Part shown: piece by piece, positions 11,714 through 24,704 of the stretch
Numbering within the stretch: position 1 is the first letter of the stretch
Layout of the letters: each line of letters starts with the position of its first letter
NCBI GenBank assembly: GCA_000827265.1
Contig: KN834793.1
Coordinates: 137,753 to 201,752 of the forward strand
DNA length: 64,000 nucleotides
Source: Collybiopsis luxurians FD-317 M1
Taxonomy: Eukaryota > Basidiomycota > Agaricomycetes > Agaricales > Omphalotaceae
Direction of reading: 5' to 3'
The notes under the pieces: generated by a model
Seen by the model: the letters and a program-made list of their open reading frames with translations, nothing else
Told to the model about the DNA's origin: nothing
The model's database searches: none
Translations under genes and position numbers: made by a program

Positions 11714-14385
11714 TCACTTCATAGAATCTAGAGAATCCTCCAGCGCTTGATCATTCGGATTGAACCACTGCCCAAAATCTCTCTCAAAATTCAAATCTCC
11801 CCCAACACCACCCACCGAATCCCTAAAGATATTAGGATCAAACGACTCCAACCCAGCCATATCACTCATAAAGTCTCCGAACAGCGGCATATCCGCCCCC
11901 AGCCCCCCTCCGTTCATACCACCCATCTGCTGGTTACCCACCCCCAGTGAGTCCATCGTTGACGGCGGTGGCGGTGGCGGTGGCACTGATTGAGAATTAG
12001 GTGTAGGGTTTTGTGACGATTGCAGTGAAGGAGGGGGATTCATGTTGAGACCGGCTAAGGGGTTTCCGGGACCGGGAGGTCCGGGGGCGGGTGTTGATGA
12101 GGATGTGCCACTAGCTGTAGGCGTCATACCGGCACTTGAAGGCAGGTTCATATTGTTTCGTGGTGAATCCTCAACTTTGGAAGCCATACCCCCGTCTTTC
12201 AGCCCGTCCTTGTTCATCCCGGGTGAAGGCGGAGGAGCACCAGGTTTACCAGACAAGCGGCCCTGGGGCCCGGCAGCGCCAGGGAAAGGGTTGGGACTTG
12301 GACCACCACCGAACGACGGATCCGAAGGTGATCCAGCTGAAGCTTGAATCTGCGTACGAGTGTAATTGACGACTTGGCTTCGATAAGCCATCGATCCGTC
12401 TGGTTGTCGGTTGCCTGGGTTCATTGGCTGTTGAAAAGAAACACTTTACAAAATGCCCTCGTTACGTGAGGAAAGGAGAGATACTGACCTGCATTTGAGG
12501 CGTCATCATTCCAGGCTGCTGATTAGGCATACCACCCATCGACGGAGACATTGCGTTCATATGCGGTGCACCGTTGGCTCCCATCGGCGGAGGCCCACCC
12601 ATACCACCACCCATCTGTCCGCCCATTGGCTGAGGTTGGAATCCGTTCATTGGACCACCAGACATGTGGGGACGCATACCACCCATGGGCGGCTGACCTG
12701 GACCTGGCCCTGGACCTCCTGGACCCCCAGGCCCTGGAGGAGCCAAACCAGGCTGTCCCCCCGAGGCTGACCCTGGCTGTGGATAAGGAGCAGACTCGGG
12801 CGATCGACGAGGTTTCTTGTTGGGAGGGGAACCTATCCCCGAATTCATGTCCGGCTATACGGCGGGAAAATTACCCAAGTCAGTTCAATGATCCTCGGAA
12901 TAAATGGGGAATAATGATATTTTGATGATTCCGAAGAGAAAAATATTACGTTACTTACGTCTTCTCGAGGCGACGTACTGTTCCGCTTACCCCCCGCTGT
13001 TCTGCGACCTGGAGGTGGAGCCATGTTCATTGTTGAGGGACCGGCACCAACATTGGGTGGACCACCGCCGGGTTTTCGTTGCTGCTTGGATCGCCACAAG
13101 TTCGCGATACGATTCTGAATTTTGATATGTTTGACTGAGTGAATAGTAAGGAGAAGGAGAAGCAACAAACTCACCTTCTCATCCATGTTCATGTTCATTA
13201 CATCTTTTGCCGGGATTCCAGCTTCCTCCCTCAGACTATTAATTACATTTTGCGGAATACCTCCTAGTGGGTCCGGTTGTCCACGAGGATCCATCATTCC
13301 AGGGGGCTGTCGTGGACCGAGGGAAGGACTTCGGTGCGACAGCATGCCACCCATTTGCCCTGGACTTGCTGTCCGGCTCGGTGGTCGGTTCATGTTGGGG
13401 TAGGGTCCAGGTGCACCTGGCATTCCATTTGGAGGCGGAGGCTGCATAGTACGAGGACCGAGATGGGGCGATTGTCCTAGCGGATTCATCATCGGCGGCT
13501 GCGGTTGTGGAGGGTGCGGTCCAGATCCAGGGTTATGGGATGAGTTGGCCATCGTTGGCGAGGGGAAAGGTCCAGGTCCACCGGCAGAGCCTCTCGGATT
13601 ACCCGTCAATGGTTGCCTCTGACCTGGCATGGGCGGTTGAGAAAAATTTTGACCCGGCTGGTTTGGAGGTGCAGATTGGCCTGGAGGTATAGGAAGACCG
13701 TTCATGTGCGATCCGGGAGTAAAATTGGAGCCTGGATTAGGTCCTACGCCATTTGTCATGGGTCCACTTGCAGGATTGAACGGACGAGTGGCGGGTATAG
13801 ATATACCATTGACTACCCGCGTACCAGGTAATGGTTGTCCTCCGGGAGCTGAACCTCTTGCTCGAGCACTAGCCTGGTTGATTTGGTGCTGACGAGCACA
13901 GTGAAATTAGCCTCCGAACCAACTTGAGCTAATCGCCGAGGCAAAAACGCACCTGAGTGTACGCCAACGCATCGTCTGAGCCATTTCCACTCGCTTTCGC
14001 CGTAAAAAGCACCCAAAAAACCGACCACCATCTGTTACAACAACCGAGTCACGTCAGTCGATGGGGGTCTTGGGTCCGAAAAATCCAGGATCGCGTACTC
14101 GAATAGAAGGCCTTGCCTGGCATTTATGGGAGGCTGAGAGTCTGGAGGAATATCAGCCTCTAAGAGTAGCTCTTGAGCCGTTTTTCTGAAGCCGCGCTTG
14201 AAGCAATAGTCATAGATGTAGATGTTGAACCTAAGCGTTTTATATATTTATGAGCTAAAATTTGAGGGTGAAAAATTGGAGGGCGAAATGCCGAACATTT
14301 TGTCGCCTTCCCATGAGAGCAGGCTGGGAGAATCATTCTGCATTGTCGAACGGCTGGGACCTGGCTGGCTGACATGGGTCATCAT
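11714..14385 (-). CDS. flo8: Flo8-type LisH-domain transcriptional regulator
   Basis: Seven exons (14385-14297, 14230-14099, 14031-13953, 13888-13175, 13114-12959, 12854-12489, 12427-11714) give 749 aa. The N-terminus holds a LisH dimerisation motif at about residues 30-62 ('FNIYIYDYCFKRGFRKTAQE'), followed by 'INARQGLLFE' and the 'WWSVFWVLF' segment at about residue 75. That is the LUFS-like head shared by Flo8, Som1 and LEUNIG/SSBP proteins. The rest is low complexity, rich in Pro, Gly, Met and Asn, with a 'SPPNKKPRRSP' basic patch that could be a nuclear signal. The last 27 residues are an acidic/aromatic tail containing 'ERDFGQWFNP'. Fungal relatives are DNA-associated activators or co-regulators of filamentous growth; a role here is inferred. 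The ATG at 14385 was chosen because it joins directly to the LisH exon. The next gene ends 275 bp upstream on the same strand. Confidence 0.88.
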
Positions 14386-14660
14386 CGAGCGACAACCGTT
14401 TGAAAGACAAGATTTTCAAGAGCAAAATAGATTCCGCAGAAAGTAAAAAAAGGGCGGCTGGGTGACAAGAAATTGGGGATGGAATGGATGTAGAGGGTAA
14501 GAATGGATAGATGGTACAGGGCAAAGGAGAAGGAATGGGCGAGCGAGACAACAAGTCAAATGATGATAGGCCAAATCCACAGGGTCCACAGTTCCGGTCC
14601 TTACGGCGACACTGCTTTTCCTTTCCGAGCTTATATTATATTATAATATTATTCTACACT

Positions 14661-17600
14661 TCAATGTCTTCTTACTACTGCTACTTGAAAATCCCATCCA
14701 CCTACAATATACTTGATCTCGAACAATCTCTTCATCTCTCTCCATCCACCTCCACCCCCATCCTGCATTGCCCCTTCTGCATCTCTTAAATCCCTAACCA
14801 CGTAGATAAAATCGGCAGGCGACAGCAATGAGCGAAACAGAGATCCAATTAGAAAGGCGATAAGTGCAATGATCATCAAGGTGGACACAGGATAGAGCCC
14901 CGTGGGACTCGTCCGTTCACTCCTTGAATTCGGTCCACCCCCTTCACTTGCCACACCCAAGTTCGATTCTTTCCCACCCGAGGAAGTCGAAGAGCGCGTA
15001 GCCAATAAAGACGTGCCACTATTTTCCCCGCCCATATTATTATTATTCAACATTGACGCCGTCCCGTTGGTCGTGAACCTTGTCAGCGGATTCGGATACG
15101 GGTACAATGGCCAAAAATTCAAAAACAAGTTCCTCCCTCCCCCGAACCCTGCACTCCCACCAGAACTACTTGGCGGCGTGTGACCAGGTCGTGTTCGTGC
15201 TGTATCTGGAGGTTCAGGCGCCTGGCAGCGCACATTGCACAAACGTTTATTTAATTTAAGCAAAACGAGCAAAAAAAGAAAGATTCGGGAAGACTTGCCG
15301 TTTCGGTATGCTCTTCACCACCCCCTCCAACGGCACCACCATTACTTTCGGAAACAGAGTGACTTTCTGTGGAGTCTTCAACTGTGGGGTCTATCCCATT
15401 ATCCACGGACGATACAGCATTCTTCACCGCCATGACGTTTGGATCGAGGAGGCTATCCGAAATCGCTACAGGAGTCGAGAGTCCTTCCGGTAGCGCTTCC
15501 ATTTCATTTGTCGCTCTAAGTAATGAAATCAGCAATCAGGATTCATGATATGATACCAAAAACGGTGACCGCTGGGCCACTCAAATGAAATCAAAAGAAC
15601 GCAAATCGGATTCAATCATCTCCGAAGCGAAATAGAACGAGGTCGCGAAAAAGACGCGAAAAAGACGCGAAGAGGGTGAAAAAATATCCCAAAAACAATG
15701 CTCACCTCGAAAGCACACCCATCCTCGATACCCTGTCATCCATCAACTCTTCCCTCCCCAACATCGTCAATGACTCCTTCTCACCGCACACCTCCACCTC
15801 CCATCCATCCCTCTCCGCATTCCACACCTTTCCATCCTTATCCCCATTCTTCCCCTTTTCCTTCTGCACGGACTGAGGCTTCATCCCATCAACAACAACC
15901 ACCTTACCCTTCCCCACACTTCCCCCACCCTTCGACAACGGTCTAACCTCAACCGTAACAACCACGCCCCCCTCCTCCATCTCCTCCAACCACCTCGGCT
16001 TGGGCGGCGCATGCTGCGTCTCCCCCGTCAACGGATCCCTCACCGTCGAAATCTCATACTGCGCCGTAGGCAAACTCAATCTCAACAAATGCCTCGTGGG
16101 CGATTTATCATCCCCACTCATCGTGTTCATCCCCGAGGAATGAAACGGTGAAAGCGGCATCGTAAAAAGCGTGTATGAGAGTGGGAGAACTAGGTCAGAT
16201 CCAGATTCGGATTCGGATTCTTCTTTTTCAGAGGTTGGATTGGGATTTGGATTCGAGGATGATGGGGAGGAGGCGATGGGGGTGGAGATCGACGTTTCGG
16301 ATACATCGTTTGAGTTTTGGGAGAGAGAATCTAAATTGATCGGGGGATAGCTTTTACTTGCACTCGCATCCTTAGTACCAGTAGCCGTAGCCGTAGCCGT
16401 AGCATTAGCCTTAGCCTTTGAAGTATTCGTCCTCGTCTTCGACTTCAAGATGACCATATACCCTTTCGGGTATAGCCTCGAGTCAATCACAATCTCACCG
16501 GCCAACAAATCCGTGTTTTGCCTGACCTCACCCTTGAGCGTGAACGCAGACGAGGAACGACCACGGTATGCCGATCCGGATCCAGAAATGGTCCGCTCGC
16601 GTTCATGCTCGCGACGGCTAGTAGAACTCGGAGGCACCGAATTTGAGGAAAACGAGGAGGTCGTAGGCGACGCAGGAAGTGGAAGGGTACTATGATCACC
16701 CAACACCTGAAGAGTATCCGTACTCGACTCGTTGGACGACGATTCAGGAAGAGTATTGAGGCCCACCCTGCTCGCTTTTGGTGTGATCTGCATCTGATGA
16801 ATCGAAGAGGACCGATGGCGTGCAGGACTCAACGACGTCCCTTTAGTTTGTTTATTCGGAGAAGCCAATCCTCTCCCCGAATCCTCTCCCCCAGTCCCAG
16901 ACCCAGGATACCTCACCAAAACCACGCTCGTATAAACCCTCTTCTCAGGCTCATACATCGTCTTGACCAACATCCTATTCCCCTCCCGCCTCCTCCTCAA
17001 CTTCCACCCCAACTTGACACCCCCATACACCTCCGCCTCCACATCCTCCTCCTTCCTCTCCGCCAACACATACCCCACCGGAGGAAGCCTCGTAATCGGC
17101 AACGACGCAACCAATCCCCTCACATACCCTTCCACACCAGCAATCGCCCTCGGAATACTCGCATTAATCATCGAATTCACCGCAGCCGGAACCGACCCCG
17201 CATAATCCACCGCGACCAATCTCGTACACCGACAACTAGGCACAGCATAATTCTCCTTCGTATAAGGATCCAGCGTCTCCAGGATCCACGCATCGATGTA
17301 CACCCTCCCTATCGGCAAGCCAGACGGGTTATACTTGCCCGCATCAAACCTCGCAACAGAATCCGGGTTGAACGAAGTCGACACGCAAAATATCGCATTC
17401 CGGCTCCCGGTCCTATTCCCTCCGTCTCCTCCAGCCCCCGCTCCCCCAAGTCCCAGCGCACCATGCGCAGTCCCAGACGCCAACGACGACTGACTATCCG
17501 TACTCCCCCCTCTACTCAGCGCCAACGCCACCGCCGATCCATTCTGCGCACTCGCCCTAGCCACAAGCGAAACCACATAAAACCCTCTATCCCTAAACGG

Positions 17601-20600
17601 GAACCCACCCCTCATCACTACAAACCCGGTCCTCACCCCACTCCCAAACTCCTCCAAACTCCTTTCCTCAACAAACCGCTCATCCCACTTTTTCCTACAC
17701 TCCCCCTCCGCAATCACACTCGCCAGCTCTTCCGCGGAGAAACCTTCAATGACTTTTTCGCCCTTGTGGATCGGGATGGACGGGCTTACGTCTCTGACGA
17801 GTTTTTTGCGGATGGATAGACCGGAAGACGATGAGGAGGAGGAGGAGGAAGCGGAGGATTTGTTATTATCACCACCACCGCTTCCCGCACCCGTATCCCC
17901 ACTAACAAGCGCCCACCCCGCCTGAGGCGTCGTACTCCCATGATAAATCTGGGTCCACGCCAAAACATCCAACGCATACTCCACAGGCGCCTTCTCCGCC
18001 CCACTCGAACTCGAAGCAAACGCAATATCCTCCTTACTACTCGGCGAAATAGCCGCAATCGTCTGCTGAGTCGTCGCGGCAGCCTGATCAACGGCATACG
18101 AGAAAAATCTCGCAAGGGGACTGGACACTTTGGGCATCGAAGTGGCCAAAGTCGATGACGACGAGGACCCTGCTGCCCCTGCCCCTCCCCCACCCGCACC
18201 CGCACCAATACCGGCGCTCGACCCACCCTCAGACTCATCCCCAGTCCCAGACCCATCCCACTCCTGCCTCCTCCTCCTAACAACCCCAACAACAGGCGGC
18301 TGATCCAACGGGATCCTAGGCGGCTTCACCCTCTTCCTCCTCGAAAGCATCTTAATCTCCTGCTCCCCCATCTCTTCCACATCCACAACCTGCTTGGCTC
18401 CATTCACCATCACCAATCCCCTATCCCTCCCTCCCTCCCTATCTCTATCCCTCCCATCCCTCCCCCCATCCCTATCAAACACCCCCAACCCCCTCCTAAC
18501 AATAACCTGCAGCCGCTCATCATCCCCAAGCGACACCGCATCATGCACAATCGTCATCCACATCCCCCCGCCCTCATCCGAAAGCCGATGCCTCCTCAAA
18601 CACGACACACTCTGCGGAGGCGGATCAATCACAATATCAAGCGAGGGCGCCCATGTATCCATATCGCAGCGGATTTCACATTCGATGACCGGGGACGTGG
18701 ATGTAGATGAAGAAGACGTGGATGCATTGGTGTCATCATTCGACGAACCCCCTCCCATCCCCCCTCCCATTCCCCTCGCACCCCCACTTACACCCGCACC
18801 CCTCCTCCCACCCCCAACACCCTCATACTCCAACCTAAAACTCCCCCTCTCAACCTCATACCTCTCCTCCCTCTTCCTCCCCCCACTCAACCTCGTAACC
18901 ACCGGCGGCCCCCCACTCCTAATCACACACTCCCCAATCCCCGCCACAGCCCCAATCATCTGCCCCGGTATCACACTCCCCTTGAAATTATTCGTCCACC
19001 CCTTCGGATCGGACTGCTCCAGGAGCGTGAGCAAGGTCGTGTTGGGCGAGAGAGCTTCGATGGCCCAGCCTTGGAGGTCGACTTGGGTGCGGATGACGGT
19101 GGGGGAGGGAGGGGGGATGGGGGTGGAGGGGAAGAGGTGTTGGTCTTCGGAGGGGAGTGTGGAAGGGGAAGAGAACGAGGAAGACGAAGACGAGGCGGAG
19201 GCAGACGCAGACGCGGAGGCAGGCGGGGAGGAGGATATGGAGAACGAAAAGACATGTATGGTCGTAGGTGATTTATACACCGTTTTCAATACAACAGAGT
19301 CCCTCCCACTGAACGAAAAATGAAAAATATTCATGTAAGATCTCTCGTTCATCAAAAGCCACACATCCCACTCACTTGACAGGCCACGCAGCCTTGGTCT
19401 TCAAATGCCACAACTCCGTCAACTCATTCACATCCTCCAGCAACACCGCATCCTCATGCTGCTTATCCCAAAAACTCCTCGCACCAGGGGACACAACCGC
19501 CGCATACAAATCCCACAACCCCACACCCACAAACGTCGCCTCCGCCCGATAAACCACCAGCGTGGGATCAATCGAGTCGAGCTGGGTGACGGTGACGCCT
19601 CGGGCTTCGGTAGCTAAACACAAGTAGGTCAGTGGTTAAGTAGAGTGCAGGTTAAAAAAACACATTTTACGCACTCCGCTTCCATTTTGCCTCCGGTTCC
19701 TGCAACAACGAAGAAAAATAAATATAATTCCTCTTCACCCTCGAAAGAATCGTCTTTTCAGCTCCCGCACTCCTCTCCCCAGTCCCAAGTCCAGCACCAT
19801 TAAGACTATCCGTCGTAGGCATCCTAACCAACGGCGGAGCCACCACACCCACACCCGGCCCAGCCCCAGCCCCAGTCCCACTAGAAACAACCGACAATGT
19901 CGAATTCGAAGCCACACTCGTCGTCGTCGTCGTCGCAATCGACCCACTATACAAAGTCGACACATCCGTCATTACACTCCCATCCGTGAATAACGGTTGC
20001 TGCTGCTGCTGTTGCTGTTGCAACGAAGAAGGATCTCGCAACTCCTCAACCTCCCTAACCCTCTGCGGAACCCCATTCAACCTCAACCCACTCGACGGAC
20101 CCGAAATCTCAATAACCACTTTGACCTTTAACACGGCATGGTCATCGATGAGCGGGGCATGAGTGATGCGGAGGATAATCTGATCGAGGGGCGGAGCGAT
20201 AACATCCGTCGACGTCGCAGCAGAAGAGAAATACGAATACGACGTCCCCCTCGAAGCATACGCCGTCCAAGGAAGCTTCTCCACCTCTTCCGAAAAAGCC
20301 CTCGTCGTAAGCTGCACATCCCACCCTTCCACAGCAGGCAAAACACACTCTATAGCCCTCGTCAGACGCCTCTGATCACGAATCGCATCAATGCCTTTCG
20401 AAGCCTCTGCGCCATGCGTGTCCTCCGGAATAACCGAATACTCAATCGTCAACGCCTCTCTGTCATTCTGAAACCTCATCTTCTCAATCGACACGCCGTT
20501 GCCGTGTCCAATGAGTTTGGGGACCCGGGTGGCGCGTTTGTTGGTCGTTTTGAGGAGACCCAGGACCATGGTGGATAATTGTTGGACGAGAGTGGTAGAG

Positions 20601-21426
20601 GAGCCTAGGATATTCCATATCGCGCGCAAGTCGTGCTGCCAGAAACAGGTAATGCGTATCCTGGCGGTGGTTGAGGATTTGCGTTTGGAATCGGAGGAAG
20701 GTTTGAGGTATTGGATGCACCAAGCCAGTACTAGTAGAATAATTTAGAAAATATACAAAAAAAAGGATGTAGAAAACGGACATACGTGAGACATGCGATC
20801 TGACGTATGGAGGAGACGGACGGAGGTATGCAGGTTCATCTGGAGACCTCGGTAAAGAGGTCGAAATATCAATAACGGTCGTAGCATCGTTTACAGTGCG
20901 TGAAATCGTAACAGCGTCTCTCGGACTATATCCCGGATCCCCATGAGCCACCGGCAATTTACCCCAGACCGTGCGGCACTCACCTCGCAGGCCACCCCAG
21001 CGTAAAATTCGTCTTTGAAATCCTCGTATCCTGACCGACCAGCTCAACCAAATGAGCTTCACTAACCGCGGGGTCCCATTCCTGCCTCAACTCTGGAGTG
21101 GTCAAGACGGCCTTCCAAGGCTCGAGAGTGACCATGTCGTCGTCCGCAGGGACGTGCAAGACAAGCCTATAAATATCATCCCCCTTTCGATGAACGACGA
21201 CGTCGGCTATGTCTGGTAGAGCTGATAACCTAGCCTTTCCTTTCCTACTCGCCGCACTATCCGTTGACCGAGACGAAACGCGTTTCCAATCGTTGGAAGG
21301 TGCAGTAAGCAACTGCCTGAACCTATTCTCTGCATCGTCTAGAGCGGAATTCCATAGTCTGTGCATCATCTAAGAAGTAAAGAAGCAAAAGAGTGGACTG
21401 GACACAGACCTTGAGCCATCCGACAT
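14661..21426 (-). CDS. giant multi-START (StARkin) protein with C-terminal membrane anchor
   Basis: Eight exons (21426-21410, 21358-20984, 20925-20786, 20730-19675, 19613-19376, 19308-15706, 15515-15299, 15221-14661) give 2068 aa. I see three START-like lipid-binding regions. The first is within about residues 1-200 ('LRQEWDPAVSEAHLVE', 'LGWPASPRDAVTISR'), the second at about 525-720 ('GARSFWDKQHEDAVLLED', 'WPVNGRDSVVLKT'), and the third at about 960-1180 ('CRKKWDERFVEERSLEEFGS', 'GGFPFRDRGFYVVS'). They are separated by long Ser/Gly/Pro low-complexity linkers, a polyglutamine run (CAG repeat near 20000) and a short Thr-Ala repeat. One hydrophobic helix ('LMIIALIAFLIGSLF') lies about 50-75 residues from the C-terminus, suggesting a tail anchor. 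A lipid-sensing or lipid-transfer role at a membrane is inferred from the domains. Intron 7 (15298-15222) has a GC donor. The start codon lies 65 bp from that of the divergent pyridoxal kinase gene. Confidence 0.85.
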
Positions 21427-21491
21427 CACCGAAAACGTGAAAAAGGATACAGTTTCCTTTTTTGGACATACGCTTCTGCTCAACGCCCACG
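21427..21491. promoter_or_regulatory. very short bidirectional promoter
   Basis: Only 65 bp separate the two divergent start codons (START protein on minus, pyridoxal kinase on plus). Both transcripts must start here or inside the opposite gene. No TATA box is evident. Confidence 0.6.
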
Positions 21492-22914
21492 ATGAGCCAA
21501 AGAAGAGTTCTCAGCATTCAATCTCATGTCGCCTTCGGTTATGTCGGTGGTAAAGCTGCTGCTTTTCCTTTGCAGTGTCTCGGTTACGATGTCGATGTAC
21601 GTTCTTCGATAATTTGTTTACTAAAATCTCATCATCTTCTAGCTCGTCAACACTGTAAACTTTTCCAATCACTCCGGCTACGGCCGCTTAGGTGGTCGCA
21701 AAACATCCACAGAAGAACTAGAATCCATATTCCAAGCAATGGAATCCAACGAACTCCTCGATCCATCTCGATTATTAACCGGTGAATCCAATCTCTTCCC
21801 CTCCAAATCAAAAATTCGTTTAACCCACGAAAGCCAGGCTACATACCCAACGCAGATGCACTCAACGCAATAAAAAAGCTCGCTGAAAAACTACGCAAGC
21901 AAAATCCAAATCTCATCTATCTCTTGGATCGTAAGTCACCCAAACCAAACTATATGACTCGGATCTAACCCGTTCGGAAAGCCGTCATGGGCGACGCTGG
22001 AAAACTCTACGTCTCCGCAGACGTTATCCCCGTCTATCAAAGCATGCTCCCCCTCTCAACCGTCATCACTCCAAATTGGTTCGAAGTAGAGTACGTCCCC
22101 CCTCAAGTCTCTCCATACCCTAACCCTCATCCCAATCCTCAGAACCCTAACATCAACCCAACTAACCTCCCTACCCTCCCTCCGCCACGCCCTAACCATC
22201 CTCCACACCCAATACCACGTCCCCCACATCGCCATCAGCTCCATCCCCCTCAAACCCTGGCTCGCCCAATCCCTCCCCGCCTCTATCCGTCCCCCAGAAG
22301 CCTCAGAATCCGCCCACCTCCTATGCATCACTTCCTCCCTCATCCACTCCAAGAGCGACAGCGACGACCGCCACGAAAACGGATCATCCGAACTATCCCT
22401 CGTCCACGCACAATGCGTCCCCCTCATCGCAGGCTACTTTTCCGGCGTCGGAGACCTCTTTTCCGCTCTCGTATTAGCTCACTATCACCCTTCCCAGTCA
22501 TTCCCCTCCCCCTCCTCCCCTTCGCCCTCCCCAACTCCCTACGAAAACCCAAACCCAACCCCCCACTCCGAGCCAACCCATTCTTACAAAGACACAACCC
22601 CCCTAACAACAGCCGTCTCCCTCTCCCTCTCCAAAACCCACCAAGTCCTCCTCCGCACCTTCTCCCACTCCGAAAGCCTCCCAGAATCCGAACGTCTCGG
22701 GACAGACGACGAAAAGGACGGGAACGAGCCGATCAGGAAGGTGAGGAGGATGAAGGGAAGGGAGTTGAGGCTCGTGCAGAGTATCGATGTAATTCGAGGG
22801 GAGCCTAAACGTCAAAAACTTGGGCACGACGGGGATGAGAATGAGGAGGAGGAGGGAGTCGTCCAAATGAGAGAATTAGTCAGATGGGATGAATTCTGGT
22901 CTCAAAAGCCCTAA
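21492..22914 (+). CDS. pdxK: pyridoxal kinase
   Basis: Five exons (21492-21596, 21643-21781, 21838-21930, 21982-22090, 22143-22914) give 405 aa. The enzyme phosphorylates pyridoxal, pyridoxine and pyridoxamine with ATP, feeding the PLP pool in the cytosol. The N-terminus '[18 protein letters not shown]' and '[11 protein letters not shown]' are classic for the PdxK branch of the ribokinase superfamily. '[14 protein letters not shown]' and '[11 protein letters not shown]' follow, and the anion-hole and catalytic motif is '[10 protein letters not shown]' near residue 250. It is longer than the usual 300-350 aa because of a Ser/Pro insert after that motif and a charged, acidic insert near the C-terminus; the ending '[10 protein letters not shown]' is unexceptional. 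Convergent with arp2, with 149 bp between stop codons. The yeast counterpart is BUD16. Confidence 0.93.
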
Positions 22915-23063
22915 ACTTAAAACCAAATAGACATAGCTCGTATTCACGTTCATATAATACCTTAGATTTCGTATGCTACATCTAGACTCAATCCTATGTA
23001 TTCCATTTATTCACTCATTTATACGATACACCAACACAAACACACTCTCAATCGTCTATAAAA

Positions 23064-24704
23064 CTAATTCTCCCCCCTTCCAAGCTTATCAAGCGACCTA
23101 ACCCCCTGCTCAAACCACTCCTCCCTCGATATCCAAAACTCTTCTCTACCCTTCATAATATCAGCAAGAACAGCCCCTCCAAGGAACACCATATGTTTTC
23201 GTCGAGGAGGGTCTTCAATTCGAATCTTGAATTTCTGCCAACGCAAAACACTATCAGCAAGAACGAAGCTTAAACAAAATAAAAACAATAACGCACATTC
23301 AACCTCGCCGGATCCCCATTCAACACACGCGTCAAATACAACTGCTTCATCTCCTTCTCCAAACGACTCGGCAAACCAGGGTACATACTCGATCCACCCG
23401 ACAGCACGATATGCTTGTACAGCTCCGAACGAACATCTACCGCCGCGTTTTGGATCGTTTGGAAGAGCATTTCTGGAGACAGCCGCATCATTCAATCAAT
23501 GACAACGACAAGCAATAGGATGAGCCTACGAACCTGCTACTCCCGGCTGCTCAACGTCCACCAGATGCGGTTGGAACATACACTCGGGCGCTTCGAATCG
23601 CTCAGAGCCGACTTTGATCGTTCGCCCATCGGGCAACTAAGCCAACTCAGCTACCTTGGCCAACAAAGGAAAAACGTCCACCCTCATACCTGATAACTCT
23701 CAACCAACACCGTCGTCTCCTCCGAAAGCCGCGTATCGAGATCCAAGTCGTAGCTAATCCAAATCAACAATTATCGGTAGTATCAGCAACCTCACCCACA
23801 CTCACCTAACATAACACAACTTTTCCTTGATCTCCCGTACAGTTTCGAAATCCGCCGTCCGATTGAAAGCGTATCCACGCATGAGAAGAAGTTTGATCAG
23901 ATATCTCGTCACATCCCGTCCAGCGATATCCAATCGACGCGTCAAGTGCGGTAGCGCGAATCCATCGTACACAGGCACAATGTGCGTCACACCGTCGCCA
24001 GAGTCGACGACGACTCCAGTAGTCAAACCTAACCCCACCGCCCAAACATCAACATCAGCAATAAAAAAAAAACCCCATCTCACGAAAACTACGCACCCTG
24101 CGCATACAACGTCAACACAGCCTGAATCGCAACATACACACCCCCCAATCCATACTCCTCAAACATCACCTCACACATTCTCTGCCGATTCGTCCGAGGA
24201 TTCATCGGCGGCTCCGTCAACAACACCTTCCTCCCCCTCGGATCCACCTTCATCTTTTCATCAAACGTGTAATCCCAGAGATGCTTCATGTCTTCCCAGT
24301 TTTTGATGATCCCGTGCTCCATCGGTTGGGTGACTTGGAGGTAGTTGCGGTTTTGGGCAGCTTCGTCGCCGATCATGATGTCTTTGATGACGGCGGAACC
24401 GACTCGTTCTTCGGCGCGCAGGATGGGGCGACCGACGATGGAGGGGAATACTGTAGCCCAGGAATCGAAGCAAAGGAAGTAGAATGATATACATGAGAGG
24501 TGGGGGTTTGGGATTACAAAACTCATTAGAAACTAAAGATAAAATCATGATAAACGTCCGTACCATGTTCAGGAAAATTCGAGCCTGCGTAGCCCACTTT
24601 TACAAACTGGTAATGGGGACGCGTTTTAGTGGTCGGTCGAATGGGATAGCCAATATACATACACCAGTACCATTATCTACGACCAGCGGTGTTCCAGGGT
24701 CCAT
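23064..24704 (-). CDS. arp2: actin-related protein 2 (Arp2/3 complex subunit)
   Basis: Eight exons (24704-24663, 24606-24564, 24450-24097, 24028-23806, 23753-23690, 23636-23534, 23472-23297, 23234-23064) give 391 aa, the normal Arp2 length. Arp2 pairs with Arp3 to nucleate branched actin filaments, used in fungi for endocytic patches and hyphal tips. Diagnostic pieces are the phosphate loop '[20 protein letters not shown]', '[12 protein letters not shown]', '[20 protein letters not shown]', '[18 protein letters not shown]' and the Arp2-type C-terminal '[19 protein letters not shown]'. Exon 1 is only 42 nt. Copies of exon 1 and the region upstream of it recur at 27.4 and 30.1 kb inside the tandem units. 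Confidence 0.95.

Noticed and set aside
12042..13892. Several plus-strand open frames of 60-124 codons
   Set aside because: Antisense shadows of the Pro/Gly/Met-rich Flo8 exons, with no splice or motif support.
16692..19323. Long plus-strand open frames (375 and 309 codons) and minus off-frame ORFs
   Set aside because: They lie antisense or off-frame to the 3.6-kb exon of the START gene and are low-complexity (Arg/Pro/Ser) shadows of its GC-rich codons.
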